A stretch of DNA of 24,881 nucleotides, from contig CBFHXS010000028.1 in the NCBI GenBank assembly GCA_965659845.1, positions 1 to 24,881 of the forward strand, written 5' to 3'. The position numbers and the translations under genes were made by a program. Source of the DNA: Brumimicrobium sp965659845 (GTDB lineage Bacteria; Bacteroidota; Bacteroidia; Flavobacteriales_D; Crocinitomicaceae). The stretch's first letter is position 1. Each line of letters begins with the position of its first letter. The notes under the pieces were generated by a model. That model was not told the origin of the DNA. It made no database searches and saw nothing but the letters and a program-made list of their open reading frames with translations. This document shows, one piece after another, positions 1-10,300 of this stretch.

Positions 1-1993
1 CTACAAATGAATATTGTAAGCTATCTTGTGGCTCTGTCAATTCAATACTGTTTGTTGTTTCACAGCCATTATTGTCAGTAACAACAACACTGTAAATCCC
101 AGATTGAAGATTAATGAGATCCTCTGAGATAAGACCATTACTCCACGAATAGGTGTATGGAGTTGTGCCTCCAATAACCGTGAGGTCAACTGAACCTGTG
201 CTTTCACCTTTACACAAAATATTTACACCAGTAGTTGAGCTGGTTAATAACGGCGGCTCATTTATAGTAAGTGTATCTATACTTTTACAGCCATTTGCGT
301 CAGTTATTTCATATCGATAATCATCAGCAGTGTATCCAATTAAATCTTCGCTTGTTGTACTCAATTGGAATGAACTACTAGACCACTGAAATGAATAGTT
401 TGGAGTTCCTCCTGTCACTGTTAGATCGATTGCTCCGTTGCTTTCTCCAAAGCAATTTACGTCAGTAATTACGTTAGTCACGGTAACGGGTTGTGCAGGC
501 TCAGTTATAACAACGTTTCCAATGGAAGTACATAGATTTGCATCAATAACTGTATATGAATAGTTACCTGCGAGTAAATTGGAAATATCCTCTGAGGTTT
601 GTCCAGATGACCAACTAAATGAATATGTTGGCGTTCCTCCACTAACAGATAAGTCGATAGATCCAGTGTTATCTCCATTACACAGAACCGGTTGTGAAGT
701 AACATTCACGAGTATAGGTGACAAAGGTTCGGCAACGTTTTCTGTAATGCTTTGATTGCAGCCATTGTTGTCGGTGACAACCACTGTGTAATCTTCTGCG
801 GGAATACCTGTAAGATCTTGAGTATTTCCAACTGTATTTGGAACACTATTGGTCCAAACATAATTATATGGGCCTACACCTCCATTTACGGTAAGGTCTA
901 TTTCTCCATCACTTCCTCCGAAACAATTAACGTCTGTGATTACCGTTGAAAGTGTTAATAATGCCGGTTCGTTAATAGTTGTAGAAGCCGTAAACGTACA
1001 TCCTTCTGCATCTGTAACAGTAACTTGATAATTATCTGCCGGTACATTTGATAAAGTCGGTGAATTATTAATTAAAACAGTAGATGAGTTCTGCCAAGAA
1101 TAGCTGTAGGGTACAGTTCCTCCTGTGGGGTTTATCGAAGCCGATCCTGTTGAATTGCCATTGCAAAGAACATCTACATTACTCATTGCTCCTCCTAACT
1201 GTGTTGGTTGAGTAACGACATAAGTTTGCTGATTAGTACATCCCTTATTATCTGTAATTGTAAGGGTATAAGAACCAGAAGGTAAGTTCGCTAAATCCTG
1301 TGTTGATTGTCCTGTATCCCAAGAATAAGAATAGGGAGGAGTGCCTCCCCAAACAGAGACATCAATCGAGCCAGTACTACTACCAAAGCAATCAACTTCA
1401 GAAACAACAGCTGATGAATTCAAGGCCTCAGTGGGTTGTTCAATTAAGAACTCAGCTGAGTCTCTACAAAAAGCATTCGGTGCGTTAACGATTAACTTAT
1501 AGTTCCCAGCACCTGCGTTTGTTAAGTTCTGACTTGTTGATACATTAGTTCCAGAGCCATTAATCCAAGCGTATGTGTATGGAGTAGTTCCCCCATTGAT
1601 ATTTACATTAATTCCTCCAGTGGCGTCACCAAAACAATCAACGTCAACAACAGTTCCGGTTATACTGATAGGGTCTGGTTCACTAACAACATAGGCCCCT
1701 ACAACTGTACAGCCTGAAACATTATCACGAACCGAAACTGTGTAAGTACCAGCACTCAAGAAGTTAATGGAACTTGATGATCCAGCCCCAACACTTCCAT
1801 CTGACCAAGTGTGAGTGTAGTTTCCACTTCCACCAGCAATGATTTCAACAGTTGCTATTCCGTCGGATACATTGTAGCAGGATGCATTTGTACCAGTTAC
1901 CTGAATTGTCGGACAAGCGGGAGGCATTCCACTAGCTAAGGCTATGTTTAGCGACCCAAGAATGGTAAGTATAAAGAGTATTGATTTTTTCAT
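1..1993 (-). CDS. SprB-repeat surface protein, 3' end outside window
   Basis: This is a secreted repeat protein of unknown function, probably a cell-surface adhesin related to the SprB/gliding adhesin family. The ATG at 1993 opens an N-terminal signal peptide (MKKSILFILTILGSLNIALA), and the frame stays open to the left edge, giving 664 visible residues. After the signal come about eight modules of roughly 80 residues. Each starts with a cysteine motif such as VDCFG or VLCNG followed by TGSI/DGEI, then GGTxPYxYxW, DLxxLxxGxYxVxVTD and NGC, which is the SprB-repeat signature. Each module therefore has two cysteines. Translation begins 4 nt after the TAA of the upstream giant SprB gene (TAA TCAC ATG), so the two are almost surely co-transcribed. 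Any C-terminal T9SS sorting domain would lie outside the window. There is no Shine-Dalgarno sequence, as is normal in Bacteroidota. The family assignment is strong and the function is inferred. Confidence 0.9.
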   Translation of the reverse strand, partial: MKKSILFILTILGSLNIALASGMPPACPTIQVTGTNASCYNVSDGIATVEIIAGGSGNYTHTWSDGSVGAGSSSSINFLSAGTYTVSVRDNVSGCTVVGAYVVSEPDPISITGTVVDVDCFGDATGGINVNINGGTTPYTYAWINGSGTNVSTSQNLTNAGAGNYKLIVNAPNAFCRDSAEFLIEQPTEALNSSAVVSEVDCFGSSTGSIDVSVWGGTPPYSYSWDTGQSTQDLANLPSGSYTLTITDNKGCTNQQTYVVTQPTQLGGAMSNVDVLCNGNSTGSASINPTGGTVPYSYSWQNSSTVLINNSPTLSNVPADNYQVTVTDAEGCTFTASTTINEPALLTLSTVITDVNCFGGSDGEIDLTVNGGVGPYNYVWTNSVPNTVGNTQDLTGIPAEDYTVVVTDNNGCNQSITENVAEPLSPILVNVTSQPVLCNGDNTGSIDLSVSGGTPTYSFSWSSGQTSEDISNLLAGNYSYTVIDANLCTSIGNVVITEPAQPVTVTNVITDVNCFGESNGAIDLTVTGGTPNYSFQWSSSSFQLSTTSEDLIGYTADDYRYEITDANGCKSIDTLTINEPPLLTSSTTGVNILCKGESTGSVDLTVIGGTTPYTYSWSNGLISEDLINLQSGIYSVVVTDNNGCETTNSIELTEPQDSLQYSFV

Positions 1994-1997
1994 GTGA

Positions 1998-4900
1998 TTA
2001 ACGCACTATTGTTATGTTTCCAGTATATTGATTATCCTGATCATTTGACAAGATTACTATGTAATAGTATACTCCGGCAGGCAATGGCTTTCCATTGAAT
2101 GTTCCATCCCATGGTTCATAGTTACCAGTAGAAGAGAATATTTCATTCCCCCATTTATTAAATACTTTTACCGTATTGTTAGGATATAGGAACAGATTTT
2201 CGATCACCCATGTATCGTTATATAAGTCACCATTTGGTGTAAATGTGTTTGGTATACCTATACATTCTTCATCACTTGTAATAATATCGAATCCGAAATC
2301 ATTTGTACAATTGTTATCGTCAGTAATTACCAGTTCGTAACTACCAGGTGCAAGGCCTTCTAAGTTTTGATCGAAGGTATTGTTTGACCATTCGTAAGAA
2401 TACGGAGCAGTTCCACCAAATGTGCTTATGTAGATGGCAGCATCTGATTGATCTATACAGCTTACGGGTACTATATCATAAGTAATTCCTATCTCATCTG
2501 GTTGGTCGATAAAAATGTCTGAACGTATGATGCAGCCTTGATCATCTGTAGCAAGGAAGTTATAAGTATCTGAAGTTAATCCTTGAATGTCTTCACCAGT
2601 CATTCCATTGCTCCAGCCGACATTATATGGAGTTGTCCCTCCTGATAATGTAAGGTTTATTTCACCATCTGCACCTTCAAAACATGTAACATCTTGAACA
2701 GATGCTTCAAATTCGAAGGGGCTCGGTTCATCAACGAAAATTAATTCTTCGTAAACACATCCATTGTCATCTGTTACTCTAATAAAGTATTCTCCAGTAA
2801 TAATGCTGTCGATAGTTTCTGATGGGTTATTCAATAAGATTTCATTTTGATTACCCCAATTGAAATAATAAGGTTGAACACCTCCAGTTATATCTAAAAC
2901 TACTGAACCATCGCTAAATCCAAAACAACTTGGGTCTGTAATGCTAATATTTACAAGTAATTCGACGGGCTCACTAATTGTAGATCCAGAGAACGCTGTA
3001 CATCCGTTTGCATCGGTTACAGTTATTGTATATACCCCTGCAGGTATATTTATTAGATCTTCGTTTGTTGAACCATTTGACCAGCTGTATGTGTAAGGTG
3101 CTGTTCCTCCAGTAACATTGGTTTCAATCGATCCCGTGCTTGCGCCAAAACATAGTGCATCTCTTCCAACAGTTGAGACTTCTAATGGAGCAACAGGCTC
3201 ATTTATGGTAATTGTACTTTGAATTTGACAACCATTCTGATCCGTGACAGTGATAGTATAGTCACCAGCAGTAATAGCGGTTAAGTCCTCAGCGGTTGAA
3301 CCATTAGACCAAGAGAACGAGTAATTAGGTGTTCCACCAGTTATATTTATATCAATAGATCCGGTCGCAGCGCCAAAGCAATCAACATCTATAGTTTGAG
3401 AAGTTAATTCAAGTGGAGCACTAGGCTCTTCAATTACACTTGTAAGTGAATCGAAACATCCATTTTCATCTGTAACAATAACTAAGTACTGATCAGCATA
3501 TAAGTTAGACAAGTCTTGCGTAGTATCGTCATAGATAAATGCAAATCCATCAGACCATTGATATGAATATATACCGGTCCCTCCAGTTACCGTGAGATCA
3601 ATTCCTCCATTGTTTCCGCCATGGCACAGGATATCAGTAACAGAACTTGATAATGCTAAAGGAGCAGCGGGCTCCGTTATAACCACTGTCGCAGTTTCTA
3701 TACATCCTAAAGCATCTGTCACAGTTATAGTATATGTCCCAGCAACTAAAGATGAAATATTCTGAGCACTGGATCCATTAGTCCAACTGAAAGAATAAGG
3801 AGCAGTTCCTCCACTTATGTCAGTTGTAATCGACCCTGTGTTTTCTCCGAAACAAAGTACATTCACTTGCTCTGTAACTATTGTAAGTGCTTTGTTAGGT
3901 TCTTCAATTGTATAATTGAAATTGGCAATACAACCGTTATTATCTGTTGTTTCTAGACTATATGTTCCAGCAGCAACATTACTTAGTGTATTCGCAGTTG
4001 ATCCGTCTGACCAATTATAGTTGTAAGGAGCAGTTCCTCCAGCTATTTGAGGGTCTATAGATCCTGTTAAGTCTCCAAAGCAATTAACATCTGTTATTAT
4101 TTCTGTCGAAGTCAATGGAGCAATAGGTTCTGTTATTACAATCGTCAATGTGTTAGAACAACCATTTTGATCAGATACATTTACAGTATATGAGTCAGCA
4201 GCTAAACCTGAAGGATCTTCACCATTAAAAGCAAGCTGACCTTGTGTCGCTCCGAACCATTGGTAAGAGTATGCTCCTGTACCACCTGTTGCCGTAAGGT
4301 TTATACTTCCGTCACTTCCTTCGAAGCAAGAAACATCTACGTTAGTTTCACTTAATGCTATTGGTTGCGATGGTTCACCAATTGTATATGATCCAGAACT
4401 TGTACAACCATTTTGGTCGGTAACTTCGAAGCCATATGTTCCAGCACCTACATTTGTAATATCTTCAGTAGTTTGACCACTTGTCCAAACAAATGAGTAT
4501 GGAAGAGTACCACCGATTGTTGAAACATCAATAGATCCTGTACTAGCTGAGTTACAATCTGCATCTGAAACAATTGCAGAGTGTGTCAGTAGGAAAGGTT
4601 CTTCAATGCTAACAGTGACAGTTTCTGTACATAAATTACCATCAGTTACCGTTAATGTATATGTCCCAATATTTAGTCCAGTTAAGTCTTCACTGGTACT
4701 TCCGTTTGACCATGAATAACTATATAAACCTGTACCTCCTGTAACAGTTACATCAATACTTCCATCATTTAAAGGTCCTGCACACGACTTGTTTTGTTTG
4801 CTAAAGTCAATATTGAGTTTTGCTGGTTCTGTTATTGTGGCTCCATAAAATAATTGACAGTCATTATCGTCCGTAACAGTAACCTGATATGGACCTTCTT

Positions 4901-5813
4901 CTAATCCGGTCAATGTGTTTGTTGTACCTGTTCCAACACCATTAGAGTTGTTAGACCAATCGTATGTGTATGGTGTAGCAGGTGATACTGCTCCCATATT
5001 TATTGTAACTGATCCATCGTTACCACCATAGCAATCTACATTATTTGCGATAGCGTCAATAGTAAGTTGATTAGCAATCATTGTAAACGGTACAAAAGTA
5101 GTATCTTGAAAACCTTCTAAACTCCAGGTTTGATCAAACCAATCATAGGTGAAACCACCTATCGGAATAGATGTTTCCCAAAGAGGTCCTACAGATAAAT
5201 CCCACCCGCTGAAACCTATTGGTGGAACAACAATTTCGGGAGTACATTGTCTTGATGTACACCAACGTGCTGGATTAGACCAACTAGGACAAGGGTAAGG
5301 AATATTAATACATATTCTAGGTATAGTAAATCCAGGAATAACTGTAACTGAGGGAACCTCAAACCCAAAGGCAAAAGCACTCATTAAAAAATCAAATGAA
5401 ACTGAGTCATAGGTGTGATTTCGAAATTGTCCGTCTATTGAATAGGTCGGAGTGATATCTAACTCCTCAAAGTAGCAAGGGAATTTATAATTGATATCTT
5501 CTCCAATTTCAATGTTAATGATACTGCTCTGTTGAACAGCTGAGGTTGTGCCTCCTAAATCAGTAACTGTATAGTCTACAGCTACAGGAAATTCAAATCT
5601 TCCATATACTCTTGGCGTGAAATCAAAGCATTGTTTATTAGTGATATTTGCATCAAAACTGGCAGAGAAAAAATTCCAACTAATTTCTGCAATTCCAAGA
5701 CTTTGTGATCCTGATAGATTAGCAATAACTTGGCCAAATGCACCAACAGGACCCGGTACATTGGACAATATTCCTCCAAGCAATTGAAATATTTCTAAGT
5801 TTAAGTTGAAATA
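1998..5813 (-). CDS. Giant SprB-repeat protein with gliding-type (CHU_C) T9SS C-terminus; C-terminal part, cut by assembly gap
   Basis: This is the C-terminal 1271 residues of a secreted repeat protein whose N-terminus lies at 5824-6730. The frame is open up to the N run at 5813. The apparent TTG start at 5783 is only the first possible start after the gap and is not credible, because there is no signal peptide. The first ~280 residues are a non-repetitive beta-rich region containing cysteine/proline/tryptophan patches near PCPSWSNPARWC. Twelve SprB modules follow (nt about 5050 to 2280), each with a CF/YG-like cysteine, GGTxPYxYxW, and a second cysteine in DxNGC. The last ~85 residues (nt 2255-1998) begin IPNTFTPNGDLYNDTW and contain KVFNKWGNEIF and AGVYYY. 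This is the gliding-associated C-terminal domain used as a type-B T9SS sorting signal. The protein is therefore expected to be exported across the outer membrane and held on or released from the surface. Confidence 0.93.
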   Translation of the reverse strand, partial: YFNLNLEIFQLLGGILSNVPGPVGAFGQVIANLSGSQSLGIAEISWNFFSASFDANITNKQCFDFTPRVYGRFEFPVAVDYTVTDLGGTTSAVQQSSIINIEIGEDINYKFPCYFEELDITPTYSIDGQFRNHTYDSVSFDFLMSAFAFGFEVPSVTVIPGFTIPRICINIPYPCPSWSNPARWCTSRQCTPEIVVPPIGFSGWDLSVGPLWETSIPIGGFTYDWFDQTWSLEGFQDTTFVPFTMIANQLTIDAIANNVDCYGGNDGSVTINMGAVSPATPYTYDWSNNSNGVGTGTTNTLTGLEEGPYQVTVTDDNDCQLFYGATITEPAKLNIDFSKQNKSCAGPLNDGSIDVTVTGGTGLYSYSWSNGSTSEDLTGLNIGTYTLTVTDGNLCTETVTVSIEEPFLLTHSAIVSDADCNSASTGSIDVSTIGGTLPYSFVWTSGQTTEDITNVGAGTYGFEVTDQNGCTSSGSYTIGEPSQPIALSETNVDVSCFEGSDGSINLTATGGTGAYSYQWFGATQGQLAFNGEDPSGLAADSYTVNVSDQNGCSNTLTIVITEPIAPLTSTEIITDVNCFGDLTGSIDPQIAGGTAPYNYNWSDGSTANTLSNVAAGTYSLETTDNNGCIANFNYTIEEPNKALTIVTEQVNVLCFGENTGSITTDISGGTAPYSFSWTNGSSAQNISSLVAGTYTITVTDALGCIETATVVITEPAAPLALSSSVTDILCHGGNNGGIDLTVTGGTGIYSYQWSDGFAFIYDDTTQDLSNLYADQYLVIVTDENGCFDSLTSVIEEPSAPLELTSQTIDVDCFGAATGSIDINITGGTPNYSFSWSNGSTAEDLTAITAGDYTITVTDQNGCQIQSTITINEPVAPLEVSTVGRDALCFGASTGSIETNVTGGTAPYTYSWSNGSTNEDLINIPAGVYTITVTDANGCTAFSGSTISEPVELLVNISITDPSCFGFSDGSVVLDITGGVQPYYFNWGNQNEILLNNPSETIDSIITGEYFIRVTDDNGCVYEELIFVDEPSPFEFEASVQDVTCFEGADGEINLTLSGGTTPYNVGWSNGMTGEDIQGLTSDTYNFLATDDQGCIIRSDIFIDQPDEIGITYDIVPVSCIDQSDAAIYISTFGGTAPYSYEWSNNTFDQNLEGLAPGSYELVITDDNNCTNDFGFDIITSDEECIGIPNTFTPNGDLYNDTWVIENLFLYPNNTVKVFNKWGNEIFSSTGNYEPWDGTFNGKPLPAGVYYYIVILSNDQDNQYTGNITIVR
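2280..5060 (-). repeat. Twelve tandem SprB modules (coding)
   Basis: Twelve successive degenerate units of about 75-95 codons encode the same pattern: an entry cysteine followed by G..TGSI or DGSI, GGTxPYxYxW, a DL..L..G.Y.V.VTD strand pair, and an exit cysteine in NGC, ending in an EP linker. The recognisable entry motifs, read N to C, are VDCYGG, KSCAGP, ADCNSA, VSCFEG, VNCFGD, VLCFGE, ILCHGG, VDCFGA, ALCFGA, PSCFGF, VTCFEG and VSCIDQ. The units differ at the DNA level, so they look old rather than freshly duplicated. Confidence 0.9.
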
Positions 5814-5823
5814 NNNNNNNNNN
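5814..5823. other. Assembly gap (10 Ns)
   Basis: Ten consecutive Ns lie inside the giant SprB gene. The round number suggests a placeholder of unknown true length. The surrounding frames are both open into it, so the missing DNA is most simply an internal part of that gene. A lost repeat or low-complexity stretch could be hidden here. Confidence 0.98.
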
Positions 5824-6730
5824 AGGTAGAGTCATTACAGGATGATAAATTTGTGCCTGAAAGGTTGTCTGTTACGTCTGGTACATATGGTATAGTTACT
5901 TCACCAGACAAACCAAATCCACCCGGAATTTCAGCGGGAAAACCGGGGCCTATGTAACACTGCCAAGGAATGAAATTTGGAACAGGTGTTGTCGTCGGGC
6001 TTGTTTCTACAGGCAGGGCATTCGTTCCAGAAAAATTACCTATTCCATCTGCCAGGGTGCCAACATAAGGTGGTAGTTGTGCAGGCCCCAAAAACCACAC
6101 TCCTATATGGTTAGGCGGTGTATTCGGTGCTGTAGAGACCCCATTACTACTAACTGTTACTAGGTTGAGGGTCTGTAGCCCTGTATTGAAAGATGGTATG
6201 ATTGGGAATGTCGTACATCCGAAAAAGCATAATTGTGCAGAGGCAGAAGCTCCCATTTCAAAATAGAAGTCCCAGAAAAACTCACCTGCTGATGGATAAA
6301 GTGTTTCCATGTCAAACCCTGGACGAACACTATAGTCCGTTTCTATGGTTACGTCATCTCCTTGGTCGTAGGTAGAATTCGTTGGGTACGTTAAATTGAT
6401 ACTTACAGGATAATCAACCTCAACTGTGCCCGAAGTAAAGCCTTCGATTCTAATCTCACTTCCTATGCGTCCAGAGAAACTTCCACTCAGAGCTCCACCG
6501 AAGCTTTGACCAGCAATCGTAAATATCCCTGAACTTCCAGTGTTAAAATTAACATTCCAAGATTCGTCAAATAAAGTTATTGTCTGGTCTAGTGTAATTG
6601 GACTGAATGAAGGCCCCCACATATTCTGAACACCAGAATTAAAATTAGCATTATCAATACGAGTAGTTTGTGCTTCTATTCCAAAAGAGAAAACGAAAAG
6701 CAATGAAAAAGTAATGAGTAGTGCTTTCAT
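5824..6730 (-). CDS. Giant SprB-repeat protein, N-terminal part (same gene as 1998-5813, interrupted by Ns)
   Basis: The ATG at 6730 opens a clear signal peptide (MKALLITFSLLFVFSFGIEA, then Q), followed by about 280 residues of non-repetitive beta-rich sequence with glycine, proline and aromatic patches and two close cysteines (LCFFGCTTF). I do not recognise a named domain in it. The reading frame runs into the ten Ns without a stop. The frame on the far side is open from the gap onward and carries the same kind of sequence; for example NLSG motifs occur on both sides. The two pieces are out of phase by one base across ten Ns, but a placeholder gap has no meaningful length, so this is not evidence of a frameshift. 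Together the gene encodes at least about 1570 residues. It starts 5 nt after the stop of the upstream small exported protein, so it is probably translated from the same mRNA. Confidence 0.88.
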
Positions 6731-6735
6731 AGTAC

Positions 6736-7230
6736 TTAAGGTTTAAGGGTGATTGTTTGAATACTTTTTAAAACCTCCATTTCAACGAGTTCTTCAAGCA
6801 TTTCTGGATAGGTTATATTTAGCCATAGTGTAGTAGAGAGGTCCCCTGCATATGTCATGTATCTAATATACTTATTACCTTCTAGTTCGAACCATAACTT
6901 GAACGTAACTCCTTTTACACCGTGCTTAGAAACAAAGGAATCTTTTGAAATAAAATTTAGCTTATTCTTTGCATAGAATTCATCATTCATGCCTTCAGCA
7001 ATCTTCAAATAGTTCGCATTATTTATTTGAGTCATTATAATTGCTGAAGAGTTTTCGATACTTAAATATCCATTAAAAGCATCTGAAGGATTGAATGTAG
7101 GGGGAGGGGTGATCATATTTAGGTCTGCAACCACCGTTTCAGGAACAACTACTTTTAGTGAATCCTGATCTATTTGTCCCTGACCTATGAATGAACTGGA
7201 AAGTAAGGCTATTAATAATATGACTCTCAT
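6736..7230 (-). CDS. Small exported protein of unknown function, first gene of the SprB operon
   Basis: This is a protein of about 164 residues with an N-terminal signal peptide (MRVILLIALLSSSFIGQGQ). I chose the ATG at 7230 rather than the longer in-frame start at 7335. The 35 extra residues would place the signal peptide internally, and a consensus Bacteroidetes -7 element (7254-7261) lies within that extension. The mature part has a proline-rich entry (ITPPPTFNPSDAF). Its end alternates charged and hydrophobic residues and includes YAGDLSTTLWLNITYPEM and a final helix-like segment. The general look recalls the PsbP/DUF1795-like exported fold of Bacteroidota, but I cannot claim this. No catalytic motif or lipobox is visible. 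It ends 5 nt before the giant SprB gene, so a role in making, stabilising or anchoring that protein is possible but is inferred from position only. Confidence 0.75.
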   Translation of the reverse strand: MRVILLIALLSSSFIGQGQIDQDSLKVVVPETVVADLNMITPPPTFNPSDAFNGYLSIENSSAIIMTQINNANYLKIAEGMNDEFYAKNKLNFISKDSFVSKHGVKGVTFKLWFELEGNKYIRYMTYAGDLSTTLWLNITYPEMLEELVEMEVLKSIQTITLKP

Positions 7231-7253
7231 AACTTTAGCAGTAAAAATTTCTT

Positions 7254-7261
7254 CAAAAGTA
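7254..7261 (-). promoter_or_regulatory. Bacteroidetes-type -7 element of the SprB operon
   Basis: Read on the minus strand this is TACTTTTG, an exact match to TAnnTTTG. Transcription would start about 7 nt downstream, leaving a leader of about 17 nt before the ATG at 7230. The -33 region has only a weak TGTTAA instead of TTTG. The element supports the 7230 start and a single transcript through the downstream SprB genes. Confidence 0.5.
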
Positions 7262-7388
7262 CTACAAAAATATTTAATTAACATTTTTTTTATTTTATTT
7301 TCTATTTGCTTGGTGGACAAGAATTTTTGTAACAATTTTGTATGATTTTTGAGGTACTCAAAATATACGCGAATAAACTACTGAACTT

Positions 7389-10300
7389 ATGAAAAATCTC
7401 TTGTTGAGCGGTGTCAATTGGTATATCACAAGAAAAACTAGAATTTGTCTAGTCCTATTTTTTTCTTGTTTTTTGGTAATTACAGGAAATGCTCAATCAG
7501 CTTTGTCGTTCGATGGAATAGATGATATTGTTACTAGTACGACAAACACAGGTATTGAAGATATTTGCGATGACGGTTTTACCTTGGAGGCCTGGATTAA
7601 TCCGAACATAACTACAGGTGTAAGATCTATTTTAAGAAAGACCGGAGATTACAATTTCTTCATAAATGCTGGTTCTTTAGTTGTGGAGCTATGGGATGAC
7701 GGAACAACTGTGAGACGTGTTATAAATGGTCCAGGAGGAATAGCTATTGGAACATGGACACATGTGGCGTTTTCTTGGGATGGTGCAACAGGTCTGTTTT
7801 TTATTGATGGGGTTCAAACTTCAGGAGTGGCTACAGGTCCATTCACTACCCTCGGAGTAGCTGATTTCAATATAGGAGACTCTCAATTATTCCCTGGTCA
7901 AGTGTTTGATGGAAGCATTGATGAAGTACGCATATGGACTTGTGTTAAGTCTCAGGCCGATATACTCGCGGATATGTCCGTGACACATACCGGAGCGGAG
8001 GCAGGATTAGTTTTATATTATGATTTTGAAGATGGCGCAGGTACCAACCTTACAGATTTATCTACTAATGGGAATGATGCTACTCTTACGAATGGCCCTT
8101 CGTGGGTTGCTGGAATTGCAACGGCTGGAACTCCGTCTTTTGGCGGATGTGCACCAAGTAATAATTATTACTGGGTAGGAGGCCCTGGAAACTGGTCAGA
8201 TGCGGCGAATCATTGGGCGAATGCTTCGGGTGGTGTTCCAGGTTCTGCACCAGTCCCTTCATCAGGTGATAACGCCATATTTGATGATAACTCTGGCCTT
8301 GCTTTGGCAACTGATGTGGTTAATATTGATGTAGCGCCAGTTATGGACACGATTGACTATTCAGCAATGTCCAACTCCTTTGAATTCAATAATGCTGGTT
8401 TTGATATGAGCATTAAGCATTCTTGGATTGGAAGTTTGTCAGGTGTTTCTTTTACTGGTAGTTGGGGTGAAATCATTTTTTCTTCAAATACTGCTGGTGA
8501 ATCGATTACATCTGGTGGTACCACTTTTATTCAGGATTTTAGAATTAATGGCCCCCAGTCAATTTCTATGGTTGACAACCTCGATTTAACTAATGGAGAT
8601 ATGTTTGTAGAAAATGGAGGGCTTATTACAAACGATAACACCCTCTCAATTGGCTCATTTATCAGCTCTTCAATAAGCAATCGAACAATTGACTTCGGGT
8701 TAAGTACCGTAAATGTTTCAGAGGGTATCTGGACAATAGATGGATCTAATTTAACATCAATTTTTACAGGTTCGGAAATACTTCTAGATGATACTGCTGG
8801 ATCAGCAACTTTTACAGGAGGAAGTCAGGGCTATAATGTTGTTAGGTCTCAGACAGCAACATCTTCAGAGATTATAGATGATAACACTTTTGCAATACTT
8901 GAGTTTCAGCCATCAACAAGTTTATTGATTAACAATGGTAATATCTTGACATGTGATTCTTTGGTTGTGTCAGGATCTTGTGCTGCATCTTTTACAATTT
9001 CAACAATTATTGCAGGAGCAAACGCTGCGATTTCTAAAACTGGGTTTAATGTTTTGAATTTATCAAATGTTGATATTATCAATATTGATGGTCTAGGTGG
9101 GGCCACCTATAATGTGTCTCTTTCTGATACTGTAAATAGTGCAGGTTGGACTTTCGTTCCAACTGATTTTTACTGGATTTCAGACTCGGGTGATTGGAAC
9201 TCTACAGCTCAATGGTCAAATACTTCGGGTGGAGCTATTTCTGGATGCATACCAAGTTTTGTGGATCGTGTATTTTTTGATGCCAACTCATTCTCGGTTG
9301 CAAATCAAACTGTAACAGTTGACGATACTGCATATTGTGGTTCTATTGATTGGTCAGCAATCTCATTAAATCAGAATTTCCTGTTAGACTCATCGATTTA
9401 TGTCTATGGTGATATTGTATTAAATTCAAACTTAAATGTCTCTCGGGGGTTGATATCAAGTTCCTTTATAATTAAGGACAACTCACAATTCTTGCAGTCT
9501 GGTGCATTGATGGATTGCAATGTTACTGTCTCTATGGATGATAATCTATCCTCATTTGATATGCTTGACAACTTTTTCACTACTGATTCCGCAAGTATAA
9601 TTCAATTGAACGGAAGGTTCAGTACAAACGGATTTTCATTAAGAACAGGTTCTTGGATTTCTGCCAACAATCCGTTTTCTTCATTGGATCAGCGGGAGAT
9701 AGATATTTCAAATTCTAATGTTGAGATACTCCAGGAGTTCAATGCGTTGGGTGACACGGTTTTAAATTTAATTACAACAAATTCGGAATTGTTTATTGGT
9801 GACGAACTAGGATTCACTAATAATCTTATTACTGAAGGTAAAACGTTCAATAATGTTACTTTAAACTTTAAAGAAAATAGCCTCGCACAAACATTAAGAG
9901 GGAGTAACCAATTTAATAAGTTAATAATCACACCAGGTTCTGAGGTCTATTTTGAAGAAGGTGAAACACAGACTATAAATGATAGTCTAGTGGCTAAAGG
10001 TAATTGTCTTGACTCTATTACAATTCATACCTTGGATACTATTACTTTAAATGTAGCGAATATAGATAAAACGGGCGCTGATTACATTTTGGAGTGTTTG
10101 AACCTAACAGGGCTAGCGAATACAGGAGATCAATTGACAACCTATTTTTCATCAAACAAAGCATCAAATGTTAATTGGGATTTTGATATGTCCGCCCCGA
10201 TTACAACTTCTTTTCAACCTGACAGTACATTAAGTTCTTTTTGTTTTGGTCAACAGGTTTATTTTGACAATAGCTCTTTGCCATTCAATGGAACTATGAA

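Noticed and set aside
1300..1488. Short open frames opposite or within the SprB, mosaic and amidohydrolase genes
   Set aside because: They lie entirely in other frames of strongly supported genes and show low-complexity translations with no motif or start signal.
5741..5783. TTG at 5783 as the start of a separate 1261-residue gene
   Set aside because: The frame is open upstream to the N run, no signal peptide follows, and the part across the gap supplies a signal peptide and matching sequence, so it is one gene.
7231..7335. A 35-residue N-terminal extension of the small exported protein
   Set aside because: It would bury the signal peptide, is rich in lysine and low-complexity AT sequence, and overlaps a consensus -7 promoter element.
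7320..7388. A promoter for the giant mosaic gene
   Set aside because: TTTG-like words are present in this AT-rich stretch but none combine at a proper spacing with TAnnTTTG.
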